A DNA stretch of 64,000 nucleotides, taken from positions 496,001 through 560,000 of the forward strand of contig NZ_VTOJ01000002.1 of assembly GCF_009176545.1 (NCBI RefSeq), written 5' to 3'. Under the pieces are notes generated by a model, which worked only from the letters and a program-made list of their open reading frames with translations, had not been told where the DNA came from and made no database searches. Below are positions 26,270-35,058 of this stretch, piece after piece (position 1 is the stretch's first letter; the number at the start of each line of letters is the position of its first letter). The stretch comes from Salinigranum salinum (lineage in GTDB: Archaea; Halobacteriota; Halobacteria; Halobacteriales; Haloferacaceae). Both the position numbers and the translations under genes were made by a program.

Positions 26270-27520
26270 TCAGTTCCCCCGCAGCGCCTGCACGGGGTCG
26301 AGCGTCGCCGCCTTCCACGCGGGGTACGCACCGCTCACAAGGCTGGAGCCGATACCGAACGCGAAGCCCACACTCAGATAGAAGAAGCTGAGCGTGTCGA
26401 ACGCGAGCGGATCGCCGAGGAACAGACTGTTGACGCCCGCCCCGACGAGGGCGCTCACGACGACGCCGACCGTGCCGCCGATGAGGCCGAGGAAGCCCGC
26501 CTCCGTCAGCAGGATCCGGAGGACGGCGCGCTTCTCGAACCCCACGGCACGGAGGACGCCGATCTCCTCGCGCCGTTCGACCGTCGACATGAGCATCACG
26601 TTGAGGATGCTCGTCCCGGCGACGACGAGCGACACCGCGCCGATCCCCACGAGGAAGAGGTTCAACTGGAAGAAGAGCTGGTCGATCTGTTCGGCGATCT
26701 GGCCGAACTCAAAGATCCGGACGCGCTCCTCGCGGCCGTTCATCGCCGTCCGGATGCGCGCTGCCGTGCGGTTCGCCTCCGCGGTCGAGTCGGAGAGGAC
26801 GACCACCTGCGAGTAGGTGTTCTCGTCGAAGCGCTCCGTCGGCAGGACGACGGCGTTGTCGGGGTCGACGATCGTCGCCTGGCCCGTCTCGTCGAGCACG
26901 GCGACGACGCGGTACGTCGTGTCGTCGATCGCCAGCGCCTCGCCGGCGCGGATCCCCTCGTCGCGAGCGAGCTGGTCGCCGACGACGACGCCGCTGCGCC
27001 ACTGGTCTGGAATACGTCCCTGCCGGACATCGTACAGCGAGTTCGGGTCGTCCAGCCCGTACACCGTGCGGTTCTGGGTCTCCCCACGGTAGGTCACCTC
27101 CCGGCTGTCGCGCTTGACCGGGACGAGTTCGGCCGCCCCCGCCGCGCGCTGGATCTCGCGCAACTGCGTCTCGGTGAAGTTCTGCCGGTCGAGGTCCTCA
27201 CCCGGCGAGACCGCGACGTCGTTGCCGATGGTTCCGATGTTCTGCATCTGTGAGCGCTGGAAGGCGGAGCCGAACATCCCGAGCGAGGCGATTGCGATGA
27301 CGCCGATGGCGATGCCGAGCGCCGCGAGCAGCGAGCGCGTCTTCGTCCGCGTGAGGTTGCGCGCGGCCAGCGAGAGGACGGGAAAGCGGTCGGTGAGCGT
27401 CGTGGGCGGCACCACCTCGTCCGACGGTCCGCCCCCGACCCGTCTCGGCGGCTTCGACGAATCCGCGGGCTTCGGGGGTCCGGACGGCTCCGACGGCTCC
27501 GACGAGTCGTCACGAGACAT
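26270..27520 (-). CDS. ABC transporter permease (MacB/FtsX type)
   Basis: A 416-residue permease with a Pro/Ser/Asp-rich N-terminus, a first membrane helix (LLAALGIAIGVIAIASLGMFG, about residues 67-88), a large extracellular MacB-PCD domain (residues 90-285) and three C-terminal helices with the FtsX signature (MLMSTVERREEIGVLRAVGFEKRAV). This is the typical topology of MacB/LolCE-type exporters or mechanotransmitters. The start at 27520 overlaps the end of the ATPase gene by 11 bases. It is the third gene of a unit with a NEW3/CARDB-like surface protein and the ATPase. The cargo is unknown. Confidence 0.9.
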   Translation of the reverse strand: MSRDDSSEPSEPSGPPKPADSSKPPRRVGGGPSDEVVPPTTLTDRFPVLSLAARNLTRTKTRSLLAALGIAIGVIAIASLGMFGSAFQRSQMQNIGTIGNDVAVSPGEDLDRQNFTETQLREIQRAAGAAELVPVKRDSREVTYRGETQNRTVYGLDDPNSLYDVRQGRIPDQWRSGVVVGDQLARDEGIRAGEALAIDDTTYRVVAVLDETGQATIVDPDNAVVLPTERFDENTYSQVVVLSDSTAEANRTAARIRTAMNGREERVRIFEFGQIAEQIDQLFFQLNLFLVGIGAVSLVVAGTSILNVMLMSTVERREEIGVLRAVGFEKRAVLRILLTEAGFLGLIGGTVGVVVSALVGAGVNSLFLGDPLAFDTLSFFYLSVGFAFGIGSSLVSGAYPAWKAATLDPVQALRGN

Positions 27521-28199
27521 GCTGTGTCTCCCTGGACGAAGCCCCGAGCCGTCCGTCGACGAGTTCGACAACGCGGTCGGCGTGGTCCGTCACGAGCCGG
27601 TCGTGGGTGACGGCGACGACACTGACGCCCTCTTCCGTGATCGCCTGGAACTCGCGGAGGATCTGTTTGCCGGTCGCCTGGTCGAGGTTGCCCGTGGGTT
27701 CGTCCGCCAGCAGGACGCCCGGCTCGTTGATCAGCGACCGGGCGATGGCGACGCGCTGTTGCTGCCCGCCGCTCAGCTGCGGCGGGCGGTGTTCCGTTCT
27801 GTCCCCCAGCCCGAACCGCGTCAGGAGGTCGACGGCGCGGCGGTTGCGCGCCGCGGCTGTGCCCACGAACAGGCGAGGGAGGGCGACGTTCTCCCGCGCG
27901 GTCAGCGTGGGGATGAGGTAGAACTGCTGGAAGATGAACCCGATCGTCTCGCGGCGGAGTGCGGTGCGTTCGCTGTCGGAGAGCGTACCGGAGTCGACCC
28001 CGTCGACAAGGACGGTCCCTTCGGTCGGCGTATCGAGGAGTCCGAGCACGTTCAACAGCGTGGACTTGCCCGATCCCGAGGGGCCGACGACCGCGACGAA
28101 CTCGCCCGACTCGACGACGAAGTCCACGTCCCTGAGCGCGGTGACGATCTCGGCCCCGACGTCGTACGTCCGGGTGACGTCGCGCGCCTCAATCAGCAC
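27510..28199 (-). CDS. ABC transporter ATP-binding protein (MacB/LolD type)
   Basis: A 229-residue ATPase. Walker A is [11 protein letters not shown], the Q-loop lies in GFIFQQFYLIPTLTARENV, the signature is [15 protein letters not shown] and Walker B is VLLADEPTGNLD, the form typical of the MacB/LolD branch. The GTG at 28199 is chosen because it overlaps the preceding gene by 11 bases and places the conserved LIEARDVTRTYDVG at the N-terminus. It powers the permease encoded immediately downstream. Confidence 0.93.
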   Translation of the reverse strand: MLIEARDVTRTYDVGAEIVTALRDVDFVVESGEFVAVVGPSGSGKSTLLNVLGLLDTPTEGTVLVDGVDSGTLSDSERTALRRETIGFIFQQFYLIPTLTARENVALPRLFVGTAAARNRRAVDLLTRFGLGDRTEHRPPQLSGGQQQRVAIARSLINEPGVLLADEPTGNLDQATGKQILREFQAITEEGVSVVAVTHDRLVTDHADRVVELVDGRLGASSRETQHVS

Positions 28200-29658
28200 G
28201 GCGACGCCTCCACAGGAACACGCCCGCGACGACGACGGCGAGCAGGACACCGACGCCGACGAGCGGGAAGCCGGTGCCGCGCCGCTCGGGCGTCTCCGGC
28301 GGGTCGTACGTCGCCCGGACCGTGCGCGTCCGCTCCTCGCCGTCGACGAGATACGTCGCCTCGAGCGGGATGGTGGTCGCGTTCTCCCCGTCGATCCGGG
28401 CGTTCACCGTGAACGACGAGAAGTCGCTGGCGTCGACCGCGCCGACGAAGTACTCCTTCCCGGGGTTCGCGGGCGTGACCGACTCCGTCGACAGGACGCG
28501 GACCGTGACCGCCTGTACCCGGGTCGTGCCCGTATTGCTGGCCGTCCCCGTGACGCGGACGGTGCCGTCGCCGGTCCGGGCGACGTCGACCCCGGTGAGG
28601 TCGATCCGTCCCGGAACGAACGCCCCGGTGACCTCGCGCGTCGTCTCGTGGCGCTGGCCCGCGACCTCGTAGTCGGCGCGAACCGTGAGTCCGGTTCCGA
28701 CCGAGGCGAGGTCGGTGACGTTGAGTCGGGCCGTCTCGGTGGCCTGCGGCCCGATCCGGTCGACGAGCGCGGTCGAGAGGCTCGCTTCGCCGCTCTCGCC
28801 CGTGACCGCGACGTCCTCGAGCGGGGCGTTGCCGAGGTTGACCACCGTCACTTCGACCGCAGGCGTCTCGCCACGGACGGTCGACACGTCGAGTCTGACG
28901 TCCCTGTCGAGGGGCTCGACGGCGTAGCGGAACCGTTCCGTGACGGTCCGTCGCTCGCCGGTGACGTCCGTGTACGTCACTCGCGCGCTGAGCGCTCGAT
29001 CGCCGGCACGCTCGGGCGTGACGGCGAACGTGTAGTTCGCCTCGGCCTCGCCGGCGAGCGCCGATCGGACCCGACTCGGCTGGTCGACGCGCACGCCGTC
29101 GCCCGTCAGTTCGACGCGGAGGTTGCGGATCGAGTCGGCGAGTCCGTTGGCCACGGTCACGTTCACCGCCGACTCCGCCCCGACGACACCGTCCTCGAAC
29201 GCGAGGTCGATCTGCGGCCGCTGCTGTTCGACGACCTGGACGGTGACGGGGTACGCCACGCGGACGGCACGGCCCGTGGCGGTCTGTCCGTAGACGAGTA
29301 CGCGGAGCTGGTGCCAGCCGGGCTCGTCGACCGTCGCGGGCAGGCCGATCTGCATAGACGACCCGGGCTCGAGCGTGCCGAGGTCGCGGGCGTTCGTGTA
29401 ACCCGACGGTCCGCGGCCGGGCACCTCGACGACGACTTCGTTGACGCGGAACGGTCCGCTGGCGCCCGCCTGATTGCGGATCGTCGCGGTGACCTCGAAC
29501 GTGTCGCCGACGCCGGGAGTGGTCGGCGTCTGTGTCGCGTTCGTGACGACGATCGACGACTGTGCGCTGGCGGGGGGTGCCGTCGCGGCGAGGCTCCCCA
29601 GCAGGCAGAGTGCCACGAACGCCGTGACTACGGCGGTGGAAGGCTGTTTCGGGGACAT
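28189..29658 (-). CDS. Secreted CARDB/NEW3-type beta-sandwich protein with C-terminal anchor
   Basis: A 489-residue surface protein. A signal peptide (MSPKQPSTAVVTAFVALCLLGSL, cleavage near ASA-QSS) leads into at least three repeated Ig-like modules (residues 35-440) with patterns such as FEVTATIRNQAG, VNVTVANGLADSIRNLRVEL and VEVTVVNLGNAPLEDVAV. These match CARDB/NEW3 alpha-galactosidase-type domains. A C-terminal membrane helix (FPLVGVGVLLAVVVAGVFLW) ends in WRRRRAD, anchoring it outside the cell. It is the first gene of the exporter unit, so it is probably an accessory subunit of the MacB-type transporter, a common haloarchaeal arrangement. Confidence 0.82.
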   Translation of the reverse strand: MSPKQPSTAVVTAFVALCLLGSLAATAPPASAQSSIVVTNATQTPTTPGVGDTFEVTATIRNQAGASGPFRVNEVVVEVPGRGPSGYTNARDLGTLEPGSSMQIGLPATVDEPGWHQLRVLVYGQTATGRAVRVAYPVTVQVVEQQRPQIDLAFEDGVVGAESAVNVTVANGLADSIRNLRVELTGDGVRVDQPSRVRSALAGEAEANYTFAVTPERAGDRALSARVTYTDVTGERRTVTERFRYAVEPLDRDVRLDVSTVRGETPAVEVTVVNLGNAPLEDVAVTGESGEASLSTALVDRIGPQATETARLNVTDLASVGTGLTVRADYEVAGQRHETTREVTGAFVPGRIDLTGVDVARTGDGTVRVTGTASNTGTTRVQAVTVRVLSTESVTPANPGKEYFVGAVDASDFSSFTVNARIDGENATTIPLEATYLVDGEERTRTVRATYDPPETPERRGTGFPLVGVGVLLAVVVAGVFLWRRRRAD

Positions 29659-29992
29659 AGGGCTTGCGTAACACGTCCAGCGACCGTCTCTTAGCTCTTG
29701 CCGTTTCACCGAGCGTTCACTCAGGGTCCGGTGTCGAGCCACCGCCGACGGAGGTCGTCGTCACGGCCACGGCCGGCGAGGCCGCCAGAATCGCCGGCCC
29801 ACCGGCCATCTCGTGAGCCTCCCGAATTTACGCGACCCATCGAGACACAGTACGTCGAAGGGAGGCTATTACAACGTCGACGAGTAGTGAACAAAAACGT
29901 ATCGGTGGTTGTGCCCGATCCTCACACGCGTCTCTCGCGGCGGGTGTCCGGACGCGACAGGCGTTTGACGACCACGCGCGTACGTCGATCAC
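29659..29992. other. Divergent intergenic region
   Basis: A 334-base gap between the divergent CARDB-type and M48 genes. It should hold both promoters. No gene, repeat or clear operator is visible; the only A/T-rich words are around 29870 (ggctattacaac) and 29893 (aaaaacgtatc). Confidence 0.4.
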
Positions 29993-30940
29993 ATGCGACG
30001 ATTCGGTGCCCGACTCGCGATGCTCGCGGTCGGACTGGCGGTCGCGACGCTGTATCTCGGCGTGGCGGCCGTCCTCGTCCGTCTGCTCGCGTTCGCGGTC
30101 GACGGACCCAGAGACGTCGCGACGACCGTCGTGACGGTCGGTGTCGTGACGGTCCTGGTGGGCTACCTGAGCTACCGGTTCGGGACGACACGCACGCTCG
30201 CCGAACTCGATGCGACCGAACTCGATCGGGAACAGGCTCCTGGCCTGTTTCGACGGCTGGACGACCTCTGTGCGGCGATGGCTGTCGACCAGCCGCGCGT
30301 GCTCGTGGCCGAACTCGGCGTGCCGAACGCGTTCACGCTCGGTGGCGGTCGCCGGGGCGTGGTCGTCGTCGACCGGTCGCTGTTTCGGCTCCTCGACCGC
30401 GACGAGTTCGAGACGATCCTCGCCCACGAACTCGCCCACCTCGCGGGCTACGACAGCCTGCTGAAGACCCTCGCGTACAGCGCCGTCCAGACGGCGGCGG
30501 GCGTGGCGTTCGTCGTCGTCCTCCCGGTCGTGATCGTCCTCGTCGGATTCGCGCGCGGTTTCGCGTGGGCGCGCGGGAGACCGCTCGGCCGGGTCGACAA
30601 CCCGTTCGTCCGGGTTCGTCGGCGACTCCTCGACGCCATCGGCGTCGTCCTCTTCGTCCTGACGCTCGTGCTGTTCGCTCACTCGCGCCGCCGGGAGTTC
30701 GTGGCCGACGACCGTGCGGCGCGCGTGACCGGGAAGCCGCTCGCGCTCGCCAGCGCCCTCCGGCGCCTCGAGGCCGCCAACGATCGGTGGCTCCTCTCGC
30801 CGCTGACTGTCCGGGGAACCGACGACCACCCCCTCACGCGGTGGCTCGCGACGCACCCCTCGACGGAGGACCGCGTCGAGCGGCTCGTCGACCGGGCCGA
30901 GCGGCAACGGAGCGCGGTAGCTGCGACGCCGCGTCGCTGA
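29993..30940 (+). CDS. M48 family zinc metalloprotease (HtpX-like)
   Basis: A 315-residue membrane protease of the HtpX type, which degrades misfolded membrane proteins. Two N-terminal helices (residues 5-30, 42-62) are followed by the cytoplasmic zinc site HELAH in ILAHELAHLAGYDSL (about residue 145). Two more helices (residues 160-185, 213-235) precede the third ligand glutamate in RREFVADDRAARVTG. Near the C-terminus THPSTEDRVERL is typical of the family. It stands alone, divergent from the exporter unit. Confidence 0.9.
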   Translation: MRRFGARLAMLAVGLAVATLYLGVAAVLVRLLAFAVDGPRDVATTVVTVGVVTVLVGYLSYRFGTTRTLAELDATELDREQAPGLFRRLDDLCAAMAVDQPRVLVAELGVPNAFTLGGGRRGVVVVDRSLFRLLDRDEFETILAHELAHLAGYDSLLKTLAYSAVQTAAGVAFVVVLPVVIVLVGFARGFAWARGRPLGRVDNPFVRVRRRLLDAIGVVLFVLTLVLFAHSRRREFVADDRAARVTGKPLALASALRRLEAANDRWLLSPLTVRGTDDHPLTRWLATHPSTEDRVERLVDRAERQRSAVAATPRR

Positions 30941-31087
30941 GTGTGGTACGTCGGAACACGCCACGCAAACGTTATTATCTATCATTACAAACTGAGGGTC
31001 GACCGACGATGCTACTCGTACACGTACGCGACTGATTCTCCCCTGTGACGCATCGTCAGCCGACCGTTCCGTCTCCCCCCCAATCGA

Positions 31088-31270
31088 ATGAGCACGACAC
31101 ACCGACCCACCGACCAGCAGCAGACCAGCCAGCCCCGGACGACCGACGAACAGGACACCGCCGCTTCCGGCGATCGACGAACCGGTGCGCCACGGACGTT
31201 CTCGTCGACGAACCGCCGTCCGCTCCCTCCCACCTTCGGCGACGAGCAGTGGGCGACGGGCGAGCCGTAA
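31088..31270 (+). CDS. Possible small hypothetical protein
   Basis: A 60-codon frame encoding a hydrophilic Thr/Arg/Pro-rich peptide (MSTTHRPTDQQQTSQPRTTDEQDT...). It lies alone in the 422-base stretch between the M48 gene and the DUF7385-like gene. There is no domain, membrane segment or promoter at the expected distance; the A/T-rich words at about 30970-30988 are roughly 100 bases upstream. It could be a disordered small protein or not a gene. Confidence 0.3.
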   Translation: MSTTHRPTDQQQTSQPRTTDEQDTAASGDRRTGAPRTFSSTNRRPLPPTFGDEQWATGEP

Positions 31271-31362
31271 CCGACGGACGGGGCCGGTCGCCGTGATCGC
31301 CCGCCGACCGGGCCGCGGGATTCGCCCCCGACGTTTATGCTACCGGGCGTCACACGCCGACT

Positions 31363-31590
31363 ATGGAAGACTTCGACGAGATGCTCTCGTCACTGACGGT
31401 CCAGGAGACCGCCGGCGGGATCAGACGGTACCGCAACACGGTCAGTATCACCTGTCCCGCCTGTGGGAGTCCGTTCGACGACCTCGTCGTCTGTGAGGAC
31501 GACTACAACAGTCTCGAACTCAGTATGCCGCTCGATCTCTGTACGACGACCCACGACGACCAGGTCGTCCTGTTCACACACAAGCCATAG
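31363..31590 (+). CDS. Small haloarchaeal single-zinc-ribbon-like protein
   Basis: A 75-residue protein. A CPACGSPFDDLVVCED motif in the middle and a further cysteine (LDLCTTTH) suggest a small metal-binding knuckle. The C-terminal LSMPLDLCTTTHDDQVVLFTHKP is beta-rich. It resembles a small conserved haloarchaeal family (DUF7385-like); its role is unknown. A TATA-like tttatgct about 27 bases upstream supports the start. Confidence 0.7.
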   Translation: MEDFDEMLSSLTVQETAGGIRRYRNTVSITCPACGSPFDDLVVCEDDYNSLELSMPLDLCTTTHDDQVVLFTHKP

Positions 31591-31638
31591 GGTAGACTCG
31601 CCGCGGCAGCCGGTCCGTCCGGCGGCCGCGGGCCGGTT

Positions 31639-32358
31639 TCAGTCGAAGACGCCGACGGCGACGGCGAAGCTGCCGACGAGAACCGCGAGGAGTGGCAGGA
31701 AGCTCGCACCCCAGAGGAGCGGACAGTCCCCGCCGCACGTCAGGAGACGCGAGGTCACCTGCGCGGCACCGCCCCACAGCGCGAGCAACGACAGCACAGT
31801 GCCGCCGACGACGAGCCCGGCCCGGACGCCGAGCGGGTGGTCCGCCGGTGGCCGCAGTTCGACCGTCGCGGTCGTCGCACCACCGTCGGCCACTGCGTTG
31901 GTCTCCTGGGATCGTGCGTGCCCTCGGACGAGCCCCTGGAGTCCCGCACGGTCGACGAGCGTCACCAGCTGATCGCTGGCGAGGCACTCGACACCGTGTT
32001 CCTCGGCGGCCGCGTAGATCGAGGCGTCGTACTCGCGTCCACTGGTGAGCGTCGCGTCGACGTCGCCGAACGACGCCGCCATGCGAGCGAGGCGGCCGAC
32101 GCGTTCCGGAGTGGCTCTCGCCATCGGATCGACCCACACGAGGTGGACGGGCCCTCCGTCCCGGTCACGAACCAGCACGAACCGGTTCCCGCCACGGTCG
32201 GTCTGTGCGGTGCGGTACCCCCGGTCCTGCCAGAACTGCGTGACGACCGTCGCTAAGAGCGACGTGTCCGCCGTCGCGAGGAGTCGCCGGAGCGGCACGT
32301 CTGCGGACGGCGACCGCTCCGGTGTCGTGTCGTCGCCGTCGGGGAGAGTCTCGCTCAT
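31639..32358 (-). CDS. Membrane protein with a restriction-endonuclease-like (Mrr-type) domain
   Basis: A 239-residue protein. Residues 30-135 follow the Mrr-type pattern (VVTQFWQDRGYRTAQTDRGGNRFVLVRDRDG...HLVWVDP...ATLTSGREYDASIYAAAEEHGVECLASDQLVTLV). The usual catalytic aspartate and Gln-x-Lys are not evident, so nuclease activity is doubtful. Two C-terminal membrane segments (about residues 175-200 and 218-238) hold it in the membrane. Haloarchaeal genomes contain many such proteins annotated as restriction endonuclease; no methylase is nearby. It converges with the preceding small gene. Confidence 0.6.
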   Translation of the reverse strand: MSETLPDGDDTTPERSPSADVPLRRLLATADTSLLATVVTQFWQDRGYRTAQTDRGGNRFVLVRDRDGGPVHLVWVDPMARATPERVGRLARMAASFGDVDATLTSGREYDASIYAAAEEHGVECLASDQLVTLVDRAGLQGLVRGHARSQETNAVADGGATTATVELRPPADHPLGVRAGLVVGGTVLSLLALWGGAAQVTSRLLTCGGDCPLLWGASFLPLLAVLVGSFAVAVGVFD

Positions 32359-32530
32359 CGGAGGTGGGTCGGTCGCGTCCGTCGTCGAACGTCTGACTGG
32401 AGTCGGTTTTTCGCCGAACGGTGCAGTAGGTGTGGTGACGACGCGTCGGTGTATAGGTGTTCGTGTGTAGGTATCAAATCAGATATCGGCTCCCGAAACG
32501 TTTAGCACGGCCGTCACCGTTGCCGTGGAC

Positions 32531-33499
32531 ATGGGTGAACTGCGGTCGTGTTACTTCTGTGGAACGACGGCGGCGCTCGCGGAGTACGAGACGCTTCCAG
32601 CCGACCTGCGTGCGGACGACGCCGCGTCGCAACAGGTGGTGCTCTGTGATCGCTGTCAGACGAAACTCACCAACGTTCTGGCCCCGATCGTCGACCGCCT
32701 CGGAGCCGCCGGGACGAACCCCCGGACGACCGAGTCGACCGAGTCGTCACCAGCGACCGGCCCGGAGACCGACGTCGCTGTCCAGTCGGACGTGACGTTC
32801 ACCGGGACGTCGTCGACGGAACGCCGCGACGCGACGACCGATCCGCCGGCAGCCGACGTCACGGCGGACGAGTCGCCGACGGCCGACGAACGAACCGGCG
32901 CGGCGTCGGACGACGCGTCGACGGAACGCCGCGATCCCTCCCCGGCAGTCCGAACCGGGCCGCGCGACGAAGACGACACGGCTCGGAGGCAGCAGCGGGA
33001 CGAACCCGACGCGGAAGCCGGAGACGGACACGACTCGAGGGACAGAGACGGAGCCGGCGACCACGAGGAACGCGACGGGGAGAGCGGGGACCGGGCCGAC
33101 GGGGACGAGGTCGATGGTCACGACGGGAGCGGTGAGACTGACGAAGCCGACGAAGCAGGTGAGACAGACGAAGCAGGTGAGACAGACGAAGCAGGTGAGA
33201 CAGACGAAGCAGGTGAGACCGACGAGAAGGTCTCGCGGTCCGCGACTGACACGACGGCGGACGCTACCGACGCCTCCGCGACCGACGGGGCTGAGCCCGT
33301 GCGGGACGACCTCGATCGGGTGTACTACAAGCTGCTCCGCTTTCTCCGCAACCGCGAGTTCCCCATCCCGCGGGCGGAGGCGGAGGCCGTCGCACAGAGC
33401 GCCTACGATCTCACCGCACGCGAGGCGACACAGGTGATCCAGCGAGCCGTCGATCGGGACGTCTTGGCGGAACACGACGGCGACCTCCACCGCACCTGA
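32531..33499 (+). CDS. Acidic protein with N-terminal zinc finger and repeat-rich linker
   Basis: A 322-residue protein. The N-terminus has a four-cysteine finger (CYFC ... CDRC, residues 7-43). About 200 residues of low-complexity Asp/Glu/Thr/Gly linker follow, including four exact hexapeptide repeats (DEAGET). The C-terminal 70 residues (DRVYYKLLRFLRNREFPIPRAEAEAVAQSAYDLTAREATQVIQRAVDRDVL) form a conserved helical, possibly winged-helix domain. I know of no named family. The ATG at 32531 is preferred over a GTG 6 bases earlier because the TATA-like cgtttagc sits about 28 bases before it. A nucleic-acid or protein-binding role is likely. Confidence 0.6.
   Translation: MGELRSCYFCGTTAALAEYETLPADLRADDAASQQVVLCDRCQTKLTNVLAPIVDRLGAAGTNPRTTESTESSPATGPETDVAVQSDVTFTGTSSTERRDATTDPPAADVTADESPTADERTGAASDDASTERRDPSPAVRTGPRDEDDTARRQQRDEPDAEAGDGHDSRDRDGAGDHEERDGESGDRADGDEVDGHDGSGETDEADEAGETDEAGETDEAGETDEAGETDEKVSRSATDTTADATDASATDGAEPVRDDLDRVYYKLLRFLRNREFPIPRAEAEAVAQSAYDLTAREATQVIQRAVDRDVLAEHDGDLHRT
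33149..33220 (+). repeat. Four in-frame 18-bp tandem repeats
   Basis: Four units of gacgaagcaggtgagaca, three identical and the last with one change, inside the acidic linker of the zinc-finger protein. They encode DEAGET four times. Near-perfect identity at the DNA level indicates a recent slippage or recombination expansion. Confidence 0.9.
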
Positions 33500-33861
33500 A
33501 CGACCGTCGCTCCCGGTCGTCGTTTCGACCGTGAATCCGTCCGTCGCTCGCGAGTGGGTCGACTCCAGTGACGGCGTCGGTCCGCCGATTATCCTACCCG
33601 AGATCCGGGGGACTGCCTTTATTACCGATGGCTCGGTCGGGTGAAGCAGGCACGCAGAACCGGTTGCACGGGACCCCTTTTCAACCGTCCACCGTTGCAG
33701 TTCTCCGACCTGCCGACGACACGGGTGCGTCCGCAGAACCGCCCGCTCGACGAACGGAGTGACTCGGCGTCACGGTCGAGGCGGGGAGCACACGATCGAA
33801 CGAAAGAGTACACCGCCGACCGCCGTCACCGAACGAGGGTCGGGGGTCCGACGTCGGTCAG
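33500..33861. other. Intergenic region without a supported gene
   Basis: A 362-base gap between the zinc-finger protein gene and the convergent small membrane protein gene. The only notable word is a TATA-like gcctttattacc at about 33615, which does not precede a convincing reading frame. I see no repeat or RNA. Confidence 0.4.
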
Positions 33862-34050
33862 TCAGACGGGGCGGCCGCCGCCGTCGGTACCGACGAGGTA
33901 GGTTCCGTACGTCAACAGGAGCGCCGCCGGCAGTAACGCGAGCGTGGCCGTCCGTCCCGAGCTGGGCACGAGACCGGGCAGGAACGCCAGCGAACCGACC
34001 AGCATCAGCGCCACGCCGACGAGTCCTTTCTTGCTGAGTTTCAGTCCCAT
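33862..34050 (-). CDS. Small two-helix membrane protein
   Basis: A 62-residue protein (MGLKLSKKGLVGVALMLVGSLAFLPGLVPSSG...) with two hydrophobic helices joined by a short polar loop and a lysine-rich N-terminus. It resembles the small hairpin membrane proteins widespread in haloarchaea. A TATA-like ccatattgg on the minus strand lies about 26 bases upstream of the ATG. Function unknown. Confidence 0.65.
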   Translation of the reverse strand: MGLKLSKKGLVGVALMLVGSLAFLPGLVPSSGRTATLALLPAALLLTYGTYLVGTDGGGRPV

Positions 34051-34102
34051 ACGCGCTCTCGGGAGGCGGCCAATATGGAAGTTGCGCTTTCGGCCGCGAC
34101 CG

Positions 34103-34363
34103 CTACTGGCCGTGTCCGTGGCCGATGACGAGCGCGACGGCGTTCAGGGCCAGCAGCAACCCGAAGACGAGCGTCTCCTGCCCGTCGAGCCCGCTGATGA
34201 GCAGCGGGAGGTAGAGGAAGGGGAGGGCGACGGCGGCCCAGAAGCCGACGAATCGGAGGGGTGCGGCGACCAGTCGGGCGCCGTGTTGGAGGGACTGTGA
34301 CTGTGCCACCTCCCGCACGCGAGTGAGGCGTTCGCGGGAGACCGGGGACGAGGAGTTCGACAT
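34103..34363 (-). CDS. Small membrane protein
   Basis: An 86-residue protein starting MSNSSSPVSRERL. A charged N-terminal helix is followed by two hydrophobic segments (FVGFWAAVALPFLYLPLLISG and VFGLLLALNAVALVIG) and a histidine-rich end (GHGHGQ). An alternative GTG start at 34384 would add 7 residues but lies only about 15 bases from the TATA-like ttatttatg, so the ATG is preferred. The same-strand neighbour at 33862 is a similar small membrane protein. Function unknown. Confidence 0.6.
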   Translation of the reverse strand: MSNSSSPVSRERLTRVREVAQSQSLQHGARLVAAPLRFVGFWAAVALPFLYLPLLISGLDGQETLVFGLLLALNAVALVIGHGHGQ

Positions 34364-34651
34364 GGAAGGTGACTCGTCGTACACAACGAGTGCGCCGCAT
34401 AAATAACCGTCCGAGGGTTAACTTCGTTTCAGCGGCGTGAGTCACTACATAATGAACCGTTCACTACCGGTTCTCTCGCCACATAACGTTTTATACGTCT
34501 CTGTAACGTTTTTATTCTTCGAATACTCCTCGAGATAAGCGTCCGACGGACAGCCGGCAACTACTTCCGGAACCGGTGTCGGACGGGAGCGCCGTGGCGC
34601 TCTCGTGGGTCACTCGGACGCTTTTGTGGCCCGCCACCGTTCACCACGTGT

Positions 34652-34987
34652 ATGGCCGAACTCAACGCCGTGGCAAAGCGGATGTACAACGTCACGCCCG
34701 ACCGACTCCGTCTCTCGCTCGACGACGGGACCACGGGCGTCTTCGAGCTGTCGAGCGCCGAGTTCTTCCAGCAGACGTTTCAGGCCGAGGGACGCCGGAT
34801 CGACGGCGACGCCGCGGCCTACCGGTTCACGACCGACGACGACAACGCGGCGGTGCTGGCCGGTCGGCAGACCGACGACGGCGGCTGGACGCTGGTCGGT
34901 GAGGTCGTCACGGCCGAACGCGCCGACGCCGGCACTGGGGACGCGACCGAGGAGACGACGGACGACGCGACCGACGGCGTGAGGTGA
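34652..34987 (+). CDS. Haloarchaeal hypothetical protein
   Basis: A 111-residue acidic protein (MAELNAVAKRMYNVTPDRLRLSLDDGTTGVFEL...). Residues 1-88 look like a compact beta-rich fold (alternating LRLSLDDG, GVFELSSAEFF, AAYRFTTDDD, GWTLVGEVVTAER) and the end is a low-complexity Asp/Thr tail. There are no cysteines or membrane segments. A TATA-like gcttttgtgg is about 27 bases upstream. The family is unknown to me beyond a general resemblance to conserved halophile proteins. Confidence 0.6.
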   Translation: MAELNAVAKRMYNVTPDRLRLSLDDGTTGVFELSSAEFFQQTFQAEGRRIDGDAAAYRFTTDDDNAAVLAGRQTDDGGWTLVGEVVTAERADAGTGDATEETTDDATDGVR

Positions 34988-35058
34988 CGTACGGTCGGCG
35001 TGACCGTGCAGTCGGAGGAGAGCCGGCACGTGCCGGCGTTCGCCCCGACGATCCGGTC

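Noticed and set aside
31639-32358. Restriction-modification system
   Set aside because: No methyltransferase or specificity gene nearby and the nuclease residues seem to be absent.
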